From NCBI GenBank assembly GCA_948146395.1, contig OX411544.1, positions 60,349,856-60,413,855 on the forward strand: a DNA stretch of 64,000 nucleotides. The letters are read 5' to 3'. The notes under the pieces are model-generated. The model saw only the letters and a program-made list of their open reading frames with translations, did no database searches and was not told where the DNA came from. Positions within the stretch are counted from its first letter, which is position 1. Every line of letters starts with the position of its first letter. The DNA is from Fragum whitleyi. Lineage: Eukaryota > Mollusca > Bivalvia > Cardiida > Cardiidae. This document shows positions 40,601 to 52,600 of the stretch, piece by piece. A program made the position numbers and the translations under genes.

Positions 40601-43600
40601 TCTAAGTTTGGAAGCAGAGACCCTGTTAGGACTTCTTTTGATGCATTCCCGGAGAAAGTAAGAATTTCTTTACTTCTTGTTATCTAAAATGTTCATTGAT
40701 GTTTGCTTTAGTATGTTACCCTGAAGTGTTTTAGCCCTTGTCATGCTGAATAAATTTTGGCTAAAAATTTCATCGAAATCAAAAGGGCAAAAAGCACTAT
40801 AAGTATCAAATGTAAGTTGATTCTATATTTGAAAAACTAAATTTATTGACAATTCTGGTTTGAAAGTGAGAAACAGGTGGTGTAGACTAACATCAGACTG
40901 CACATATGTGCAGGCTGATGTTTGTCTATAGCTCCCGCCAAGCAGGAATATTCCAGGGTCAGCATGAAAAGGATTTATAAGATCCTGAATTTTATTGCTG
41001 GACATTCCGAAAGAACATCATGGTAGAATAACATGGAGTCTATTGCTAGCTGTTCCAACCATGAAATATGAATGAAATTCTATTCAAAGTGATTTTAAAC
41101 AAACATATTTTATGGTAAAAATTTTAGGTAAAATGTTAGTCGGTAAGATATTAGGCCCAAGCCAAGTTAGGGTAATTGCACCAACCAATGTGATGTATCT
41201 GCTATATTGATTGAACACACAAATTAAGGATATCACTTTACCCTTGTCATGCTGAATAAATTTAAGCTAGATATTTTCATTAAAATCAAAGTGCAAAAAG
41301 CACTGAAAGTACCAACTGTAGGTCAATTTTTATTTGAAAAACTTAATCTATTGACAATTCTGGTTTGAAAGTGAGAAACAGGTGGTGTAGACTAACATCA
41401 GATTGCACATTTGTGCAGGCTGATGTTGGTCTACAGCTCCTGCCAAAGCAAGAATATTCTGGGTTCAGCATGAGAAGGGTTAATTTAGTACCATATTGAC
41501 CCTGAGTATTTGGCCAGACAGGTCCTAGCAGACATTGTAGATCAAAATCAAACTGTTCCTTCAGGAGCAGTTTAATTTTGATCCACAATGTCTACTTTTC
41601 ACTAAACCTCTTGGATGCATGACCACGTTTCGAGTCAACTTTCTAAAACATACTTTTAGAACAATAATTGACCATCCTTACAGATGGGTAAAATTGAAGT
41701 TTAATGATGGTGATATAGAAATTAAGAATGAATATTAGTTTCTCTGTCTATATTATTAACTTGCCAGTACCTTTGGCAGCTTCAAGGAAGTAGCTGGCAT
41801 CAAAGCGCAGTGTTAGGGCTATCATTCAAAAGTTCGCGGATTTGATTCCTGATGGCAGCACTTGTTCTTTCTGACTACTTGTCTTCCAGCAATGGGTTGA
41901 TAATCAAAGACTTATGTGGGATAGCAGCTGGAGGCTAGGAATGGATATAATGGTAGAACTGGTGTGAAAAATACAAGGAATCCTTTCTTAGGTGCTCCAG
42001 CTGCCACGATATAACTGAAAGATTGTTGAAAGCTGCTCAAAACTCTTTTCAAACAAAAAGTCTTGAGAAAGCAAAATGAGAATTAAAACAACCAAGACAG
42101 ACTATTAACAGTACCTTTCAAATCCAAATGTGTATAAAAATTATGAAATTCAGTTGTTGGTGACAAGTTGATTAAAACTCTACTTCAGGTTGCCATTCAG
42201 CTGAACGACACCCATCCATCAATGGCTATTCCAGAACTAATGCGTATATTTGTGGATATTGAAGGCGTACCATGGGAAAAAGCCTGGGAGATTGTCGTTA
42301 AGACCTGTGCCTACACTAATCATACTGTTCTGCCGGAGGCTCTAGAGAGATGGCCAACATCCCTACTGGAAAATCTCCTACCAAGACATTTACAAATTAT
42401 TTATGAGATTAACCATCTCTTCCTTGAGGTAGAGTAGTTTATATTCTCATTCTTTCCTGCTTTTCAAATTATTGAGTTGCCAAAATTGGGTGATGTTGCA
42501 GGGGACAATAAAAAGTGGGTGAAGTTTGAATAGTAACCATCCTTTGTGGTAAAAAATATGGTGGAAAAAGGAGAAATTACTTTTTACAAGCAATTTCTTC
42601 TTTCTCCATGATGTCTTTTCAACTATAAAGTTACAACAAAGTTAATACCTGTACAGGATTTTTATCAAATGGTACCTGCGCCTTTGTAAACAAATTTTGA
42701 TTTCCAATATGTGGACCTCAAGCAGAAGATGCCCTAATAGTTGTAGTTAATACTTAATGTCAAAGGTCATTATCATATATGAAGGTAAGATGTCAGTAGA
42801 CTCTTAGAAAATCTTCTACCAAGACATCAACAGATTATATATGAGATTTATCAACTCTTCATTGAGATAGACTAGATTCTTTACCTTAAGTTGTATAATT
42901 TGATAATAAGCAAAGTATACATTTTGTGTTTCTAAATGAATTTTGATTACTGGCAACCAAAGCATAAATTGTATTATGATATAAGTATAATTTGCTATTT
43001 TGACTTGTCGATTGTATTCAAATGCACTATAATCACAAGTCACAATACTGTATTCTAGTTATAGAGGCTTTAGAAATTTAATTACAAAAGAAAACAATTA
43101 TGCAAAACAAAATTATGTAAACAACTACAAAAAAAACTCCCCCCAAAAAAACACTTTCACATCCACAAACATACATGTAGATATATTCTCATGAAAAATA
43201 AACAACACACACACCACGAATTTGATATGTTGAGAAGAACTTGTTAGTTGAACTTAGTAATGTCCTGATAATCAACCATCTATTTTCACTTGCAGGAAGT
43301 AAAGAGAAGATTCCCGGGTGACATGGATCGTCTCCGTAGAATGTCTGTAGTTGAGGAATATGGAGAGAAGAAAATCAACATGGCCCATCTGGCTATCATA
43401 GGATCTCACGCTGTGAACGGTGTAGCAGCAATTCATTCAGAGATTATTAAGAAAGAAACGTAAGTTAGGGAAGATTATTCACAAAGTTGCAACATTAGGG
43501 TAGTAGACCTGTAATAGTTCTGCAACATTTCCGAACTAATGATCTTTCATAATGTTATCCGAGGTTTGTAATGCCATCATAAAAGGCTGCAGCTAACACT

Positions 43601-46600
43601 GTTAGAGTTCATGACATTCGAAACATAACGGAATTTTTAAGGGTCCACTTCTTTAAATCATGGTTGTTTTGTAATGGTCTCTTTTGAATTGGTTTAACCA
43701 TCTGAGATGAGCAACTTGAGACTTTGATCAAAGGTTTTGGTTGTACTTTAGCGAAAATTCCAAAGAATCCAAGGTTAGGTGCTCCAGCCAAATTGATATC
43801 ATTTAGATTCTGTAATACTGCCCAAATTGGGTACGGTTACAAAGGGCTATGTGGTATAAAAAATTGTAGATAAAAGAATTTTATAATAACATAAAATCCT
43901 TTGGATGTAAAATTCCAGGATTATCCAGGAAATTTAAGCAAAGATCAGTCTACATGCACACATGTTGTAGTGTTTGTTTGAAGCATTTGTTCGTCATCTT
44001 TTGTGAATAACCGAATACTGCAAATTTTAAATAGATGTTGTTAATAAGTGTTAATATGTGACCTATCACGCAAAAAAGGAAACATCGAGCAACTCCATGA
44101 CATCAATATTCCAAAAAAAGAGATTGGTTTTAGTAGAGGTGAAACCGAGATTGAATTTCAAAAATAATTTTACTGGAGGGTAAAATGATAATTCTACAAT
44201 CAGAAAATCAAATTAGTTTGAAAAGTTTAGGCCAAGTCAGCCAGCCCGATCCACGTAGTCTTACTAGGGTGTACACTCTACGCACTGCCTAGATGGTTCC
44301 TTTCCACCTGACAGGTCACATTTGGGCCTGTGCATGACATTTTCAACAATTTCACATGTGCTGAATGTTGAGGCTTGTATCAGCATGTGGGGCCGCACAG
44401 TCTGATCAGAGTCTTAACTACGCGCTTAATAGATGGCTATGGACCTAGAATGGCTGTTCACAACCCAAATTAATTTTAAGGCACTGTGTGATTGTCCAGG
44501 CTACACAAAATATCCCCCCGGGTTCGATCCCCAACGGCGGCACTCATTCTTTCCGACTATTTGTCTCTCACCAATGGGTTGATAATCGTAGACCTATGTG
44601 AGATAGTAGCTGGAGGCTAGGAAAGAATGTAATGGTTGTACTGGTGATAGAAATACCAGGAATCCATTGTTAGGTGCTCCAGCCGCCGCGATATAACTGA
44701 AATAATGTTAAACTCCATTCAATCAATCAATCAACAAAATATCCCCATCATGCACAAACAAAATTTTTGGGAATGTTAGGCACAGGCTCATATAAAAGTG
44801 ACTTTATCACAGCAAGGACAAGGCTTTAAATGAGTTATCTTCAGTACAATATTTATTTCACAGATTTAAAGATTTCTATGACATGTTCCCTGAACGGTTC
44901 CAGAACAAAACCAATGGTATTACCCCTAGACGTTGGGTATTATTGTGCAATCCTAGTCTTTCTGACATCATAGTAGAGGTAAGTTTATAAGGAGAAATAC
45001 AGTATATCAATGGTTCAGTGGGAAACAGTTGTAACTGCCTATAAACATATAGGCAGTTACAGCTGTTATGGGCTGGGCCATCAAAATGGGATAGGATAGT
45101 TGAAAGCATAATTGGAAGGCTAAGTATATCTTTTATCTTACTTAAATTGGATTATAAAGAGTCTCAAAAATAGTCTTTCTTGGATCATTCTTTTGGATTA
45201 CTTGTTCCAGTCAATTTTGGACTGATATTCAGATCTATAGATATAGGGGGTATTTCGGATTTCAGATCAAAGTATTTAAATAGTTATAGCACAAACTCGA
45301 TATTTTTGATACTGCTTTGAATTTTTTAGTTGAGATTATAAAACTTTTGTCATTCTCTACTGAGAATTTTCTCAAGTTTCAAGTTGATATTGAAGCTTGA
45401 ATTCTGTTATAAAACTAAAAAAAAATGTTTCAACACAAAATGTATTATTAATGAGTTTTTATAAATAAAAACTAATGAACATGATCTTTTATGTTCATAC
45501 ATTTATTTGAAATCTGAATTTGAGAAATTTCTCAGTTGAGCACACAAAAAGAATTAAAACTCCGGGCCCAGAGCCTCATGTTTTGTTTTTTAAATTCAGA
45601 AAATTGGTGAGACCTGGGTCACTGACCTGTATGAGCTAAAGAGCTTAAAGAAGTATGACAGTGATGAGAACTACCTAAGGTCATTGATCAAAGTCAAACA
45701 GGTAATCTTTTACTGGACAAGCAGCAGTCATAGCGCAGTTGGTAGTGTGTCGAACTGTCAATCTAGAGGTCCAAGCTTCGATCCCCGGTGACAGCTCTCA
45801 TCCTTTCCAACTATTTGTCTCCATTCAATGGGTCGATAATCTTAGACCTATGTTGGATAGTAGGTTGAGGCTAGGAAAGAACTTGATGGCGGTACTGGTG
45901 TGAGAAATACCAAGAATCCATTGTTAGGTGCTCCAGTCCCTGCGATATAGCAGAAAGATTGTTGAAAGCAGGGTAAAACCACATTCAAACAAACTTACCG
46001 GATAACAAAATTTTAGAAGAATTCAAATTGAGCAAATTTGTAGACCGCAAGGTCTATTGAAATTAATAATTATGTGTCTAATGGGTAAAAAATCTTGTTA
46101 TGTATTTAGAAGTTATAGTGCGGTTTTATTGACTTGAATCTGACCCCTGCTATTTAGATGAATAAAAATCTGATTATTCCTACTCGGCTTTGCACGTGCT
46201 TTCATAGGAATGAATAACATGCGATATTGAATGTATTATACATTTTGTTAATTGATAAAATATGTCGGTAATTGTTATTTAAGCATTTTTTCCACAGAGG
46301 TCAAAGTCAGGTCAAATAAACCAGGCTATACTTACTAGTTATTCATTTATTTTAGTTTGATTGCGACGAAAAGCTTTAGCCTATAGAGTCAATCTCGCAC
46401 ACTCAATCCTGATGTTTCACATCCCTGTATGTTAAAATTCATATACATAGTTTGTTGCCTTAACAATGTGGAATCATAAAAGTTTCTTTTTAATTGGAAC
46501 AGAGTAATGAAACTGTGAGGGTATAGTAGACTTACTTAACCCAGACTCTACCTGTTTTGGCAGGAGGCACAGAAAATGATCGACCTTCTCAAATGTGCAA

Positions 46601-49600
46601 TCTGATCTTAGTCTTTACCACTTTTAGCTCTTGTCAAAGTTACTTATGAAATTCATTTAAAAGGCTAATGAAATTAATTTCACAGGAAATAATATTTCTC
46701 AATTGTTATAAGCCCACTTGGAAGTTATGTTCCTCTCATGATAACAGAGTGCAATGCTCAAGAACCATAACTCATCCTAGCTTAATTTTTGAGTTATTTC
46801 CCTTTGCTGTTTTTCATACTTGGACATCCAGCACTCTAACAGTCATATCTTGTGACAGTTGCCTCCTTTTTTACCAATGTTTATAGGAGAACAAAATGAA
46901 GCTGGCAGAGTACATCAAGAACCACTATAACATTGAGGTGAACCCTGCCTCCATGTTTGACATCCATGTCAAGAGAATTCACGAGTACAAACGTCAACTC
47001 CTCAACTGTATGCATATGATCTGGCTCTATAATAAGATCAAGGCTGATCCCAACAAACCTGTGGTACCCAGAACTATCATGGTCGGTGGAAAGGTAGGAT
47101 GTCCATTTCTCTGTTGGAGATATAGAGGATAGTTGTTTATTTCAGTGTAAGATCAATTAATATTGAGTGAACAACAAAAGCAATATTTTCCACAAAAAAA
47201 AGCTTTAGTCAATTTCCAAATTGGGTCTAGCCAACTTTGTCAACTAATGCATCAGGTGAGTGCTTAAGGGCCAATGGCCCTCTTGTCTTGGATAAACCAC
47301 CGAAAAGCATTAAAAAATTTCCATTCATTTAAATTTCCCCCAAGAACATTCAGTAGTATGTTGTCAAATTTTAGACTTTAACCCTTTGCTGTTTAATCCC
47401 TGCTTTTTACGTGCCTGTGATTTTATGATGGAGAAAACATTGTGAAAAAAGGAGGAATTGCTTCTGACAAGCTATTTCTTCTCTTTCCACACTTTTTTCT
47501 ACCCTACTGAACGGTTAATTTTCAATTTAAATCCACTTTAAGTTTTCTTTTGCAAAACCTTTGAATATGGACAGGTCCAAAATTTTGTAAAACAGCAAAG
47601 GGTTGAATATAGAGAGGTCTGGATATGAGCCTGCCTGAAATCTCTATTTATCATTGAAAGCCTAGGTTGTTGGTACTCTTTTAAATTGTTCCAACATGTT
47701 CTAATAACATTTGGTTTGTACAATAATTATTGAAACACTTTTATCTTAACCCTTTGCTGTTTAATCCCTCTTTTTTACGTGCCTGTGATTTTATGATTGA
47801 GAAAATATTGTGAAAACAGACGACAAGAAATTTCTTCTTTTTCCACACTATTTTCTACCCTACTGAATGGTTATTTTTCAAATTAAATCCACTTTAAATT
47901 TTCGTCTGCAAAACCTTTGAATTTGGACAGGTCCAAAATTTTGTAAAACAGGAAAGGGTTGAATAAAATATACCCTGCCCATCTGGAGCTTAGAATTTAT
48001 TCCTGTATCTGTAGTGCTGAATATATATGGACAAATGAAAAAATTGCAAGAAATTCCTTTATTTTCTGACTCCATGATGTTAAAATTTTTATCTTATAAC
48101 TATACAAATATCCGTGTGATAACATCCCATATATTTTTCATGTTTTCCCATAGTTATTTTTAGAACAATAATATCATGCAGTTATTTTAAGAAACATGCA
48201 TTTCAGAAACATGGACGAAAACAAGACAAAAAGAGGTTATAAGATAAAGATAATACGCAGAGCCTCGACAATGATCAATTCTCCCAACCTCGTTAGATAT
48301 TTTTATTCATACAAAACACTAAGTACGTATTATATATATCAACTTCAAAATATTGTCTGCAATTTCTTTGAAATTGGACAAGTCTAAAATTTTGAATTCT
48401 GATAGTAGCTTAATTAAAAATCTATTTCAGGCTGCCCCAGGATACCACATGGCCAAACTGATCATTAAGTTGATCAACTCCATTGCTAATGTTGTTAACA
48501 ATGATCCCATCATTGGAAACAGGTTGAAGATTGTATACCTGGAGAACTACAGAGTCTCCCTAGCTGAGAAAATCATCCCAGCTGCTGATCTAAGTGAACA
48601 AATCTCCACTGCTGGCACTGAGGTAGGCCTGCGTTTTAGTTATCTATTGCATAGAGAATTAGGGGGTCTCGCTAGCTGAGAAAATTATCCCAGCTGCTGC
48701 TCTGAGTGAACAAATCTCCACTGCTGGTTCTGAGGTAGGCCTGCATTTGAGGTATCTATTACATAGAGAATTAGGGGGTCTCGCTAGCTGAGAAAATCAT
48801 CCCAGCTGCTTATCTGAGTGAACAAATCTCCACTGCTGGTACTGAGGTAGGCCTGCATTTGAGGTATCTATTACATAGAGAATTAGGGGGTCTCGCTAGC
48901 TGAGAAAATCATCCCAGCAGCTTATCTGAGTGAACAAATGTCCACTGCTGGTACTGAGGTAGGTCTGTGTTTGAGGTATCTATTACATGGAGAATTAGGG
49001 GGTCTCGCTAGCTGAGAAAATTACCCCAGCTGCTGATCTGAGTGAACAAATCTCCACTGCTGGTACTGAGGTAGGTCTGTGTTTGAGGTATCTGTTACAT
49101 AGAGAATTAGGGGGTCTCGCTAGCTGAGAAAATCATCCCAGCTGCTTATCTGAGTGAACAAATCTCCACTGCTGGTACTGAGGTAGGCCTGCATTTGAGG
49201 TATCTATTACATAGAGAATTAGGGGGTCTCGCTAGCTGAGAAAATCATCCCAGCTGCTTATCTGAGTGAACAAATCTCCACTGCTGGTACTGAGGTAGGT
49301 CTGTGTTTGAGGTATCTATTACATAGAGAATTAGGGGGTCTCGCTAGCTGAGAAAATTTCCCCAGCTGCTGATCTGAGTGAACAAATCTCCACTGCTGGT
49401 ACTGAGGTAGGTCTGTGTTTGAGGTATCTATTACATAGAGAATTAGGGGGTCTCGCTAGCTGAGAAAATCATCCCAGCAGCTTATCTGAGTGAACAAATC
49501 TCCACTACTGGTACTGAGGTAGGTCATTTGTCTCTCACCATTTGGTTGATAATCGTAGACCTATGTGGGATAGCAGCTGGAGGCTAGGAAAGGTTGTAAT

Positions 49601-52600
49601 GGTGCTACTGGTGTAAGAGATAACAGGAATCCATTGTTTGATGCTCATACTGCCAACTGAAAGATTGTTGAAAACGTTGTTGAACTCCATACAAATAAAG
49701 AAACTGAGGTATGTCAGTGTTTAAAGTAAGACTTGGTATGTTAGACATTTGACGTAAAATATTGAGACATACATTATTTGTTGCCCACAAATTAGCCAAA
49801 AATAAGTAGTTCACCTAAATGGGATTGGCAGCTGGTGGCCAAGAAGAAATGTTTTGGTTATTATACTGGCGTGAGAAACAACTGGAAGTCATGGGTAGTT
49901 GTAACTATTAAACAAAAACCATCAACTTAAAATTAACAACTTCATTGAAATTGGACCGGTCTTAAATTTTAGTGTCTGGTAATGAATCAATTTCTATTAT
50001 TCAGGCCTCAGGTACTGGTAACATGAAGTTCATGTTGAATGGAGCTCTGACCATCGGCACACTGGACGGAGCCAACGTAGAGATGAGAGAGGAGGCGGGG
50101 CCAGAAAACATTTTCATCTTTGGTATGACTGTCGAAGAAGTAGAGGCTTTGAAGAAGAAAGGGTTTGTAACTCATTGTTGTTAGATCAATGTACATACAT
50201 TTGGACCAAAAGCACCTGTAAATTACTGCAAGATAGTTTTAAAATTTCACAGGCACATAATCTTTTCTTTTGTTCAAAAGATTCTATGTACTATATTGTG
50301 TGTAAATCTACCAATTTTCTGTACCTTTATCGAAATATGATGAAACTGAAACTGAATTAAAGATAGTTTTGACTAAAACCTGATGTAATACACCTTTAAG
50401 GGAATTTGTTAAGAAAATTAGTGAAATTATACTGCTTTGAAAGACATTCAAATCTTCGTCAACACCTATACAAGAATTACAACCAATGTTCCCAGAAGAA
50501 ATATTTTTTTACCTTGAATTACATAAAAGACGTAGGTCTTTAAGCAGTTTGAAGGGTTGGACAACCTGCTATTTTTATAGCCACTAGAAATGAACAAACC
50601 GGTGGTATCTAGTTTAAGCACATAGGTGTAGTCTGATCATTATCATGAGAAGGGTGTAGAAAAATAACTGAGAATTATATGAATCTTTCATTCTCTACAG
50701 GTATGACCCTAATTGGTATTACCAGAACAACCCAACTATTCGCCATATTTTGGATCAGATCAACAGTGGCTATTTCTCCCCTGATAATCCTAATCTATTC
50801 AGTGATATTTACAACTCTTTAATCTACACTGACAGGTAGGGGTTATATAGAGAGGATATTGAATGAGTGGTCATGAAATACCGAAATTATTAAACGAGTC
50901 ATCTTTAAACAGATAAAACGAGGCTGTGCCGAGTTTTTATCTGTTTAAGATGACGAGTTTAATAAATTCTGTATTTTATTAGCACAAATTTTATATTCTG
51001 TTTATAATATGACCCGAATTTTCGTTAAAAATCGTCAAAATTCTTGGAAGTCAACATTTCAATTTTCCGCTAAACTTATAACGCCGTTTAAAACTGATAT
51101 CATAATATTATACATTTTGACGTCATTTTCGTGGTGACAAAATAGAGTTGCAATTCGCTCTGAGCTCATTTGCATAGTTATACCACTAGTGTAATAACAC
51201 CCCTGTAATATCAAAAATATTCAACAGGGTTATTTCACGCCCACAACGTAGGTCATATTATAAACAAATTTATTCCACTTGTCACGGACAAGTAAAAGAT
51301 AAATTTTTATTTGTCCATGATCTAAAGGGTAGCCGCCGTCATTGGGCAGTTGGTAGCACGTTGGACCGTCAATCTAGAGGTCCCGGTTTGGGTCCAAGAC
51401 AGGGGCACTCATTCTTTCCAACTTTTTGTCTCTCACCAATGGGTTGATACTCGTAGACGGTCTTATGTGAGATAGCAGCTGAAGTCTAGGAAAGGATGTA
51501 ATGGTGGTACTGGTGTTAGAAATACCAGGAAACCATTGTTAGGTGCTCCAGCTGCCGTGATATAACTGAAAAAATGTTGAAAGCGGCGTAAAACTCCATT
51601 CAATCAATCAATGATCTAATGGAATTTGACCATTAAAAAAAGAACAGATGAATTTTGAGAAAATGTTGTCGTTAATGAAGAAAATGCTGGAACTCAGCAT
51701 TTTCTTCTTTGACAACAAATTTTCAACCCTTTTTCAACCATTTGATATCAGTATAATTGATTGAATATTGAGATCTATTTTGTGCCATTCCAAGATTTCC
51801 TTTTACTTTTGCTTGTCAATAGCTAAGTGATCTTAAAAAAATTATTTGAACGCAAGTAGAAAAACCCATGTCGGACAAGTCAGGCAGGGAATTCAACATC
51901 CCAGGTCATTTATTTATAGCAATAACAGCTGTGTTTACCCTTAGACTCCATATAGTGGTAACAGCACATTCATAAGGTCCAGTGTTTGATCCATGGTTGC
52001 AGCTCTTTCTATATAATTATGCCCCCTTTGAAGAAGAGGGGGTATATTGCCTGCACTTGCCAGTTGGTCCGTTGATCCGTCTATAGAGCTCTAGAGCTAT
52101 CTCAAAAAGTATGCATGCTGGAATCATGAAACTTCACAGTTGGATAGATCTTATTGAGGAGAAGTGCAGTGCACAAGAACCATAACTCTACTGATCGTTT
52201 TTTGTAAGTTTTTGCCCTTTGTTAATTGACAAATAATCTTATGGAGGGGGCATAAATGTTTTACAAACATCTCTTGTAATTGTAGAGTTGTAGAGCCAAC
52301 TGAGTTTGAAAAACTATTTAATCAGATTAATTGTATTATGCCCCTGCAACAAAAGATAGGGGATATATTGTTTTTGTCCTGTCTGTTTATCTGTTTGTCT
52401 TCTAAAAGTCTTTTACAATTGGTCATATTTTTAATTGGTTTGTGAAAAAGTCTTCATATTTCTTATGAGTATTGCTTGTGACAAGACTTTTCTTTTGGTC
52501 ATCAGTCAAGTTCAAGGTCTATTTTTAAGGTCAAATATTTGGAAAATTTAAATTTCACATTGAAATATCATCCTGTTGAATACCGTATTGTATTTTGTTT

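Noticed and set aside
41343..41588. Similar minus-strand frames at 40823 and 41343
   Set aside because: Translations of two MITE M copies.
44240..44500. GC-richer block in intron 9 that might be an exon
   Set aside because: No open frame or family similarity. One phrase (CCTGTGCATGACATTTTC) recurs inverted near 62440, which suggests an old repeat.
45721..45795. Functional tRNA gene
   Set aside because: The tRNA-like segment is the head of a dispersed SINE with target duplication; stems are imperfect.
48623..49524. CRISPR array or alternative exons in the 112-bp repeats
   Set aside because: No spacers: units are contiguous and exon-derived, in a eukaryotic intron. The copies lack acceptors, so they are not cassette exons.
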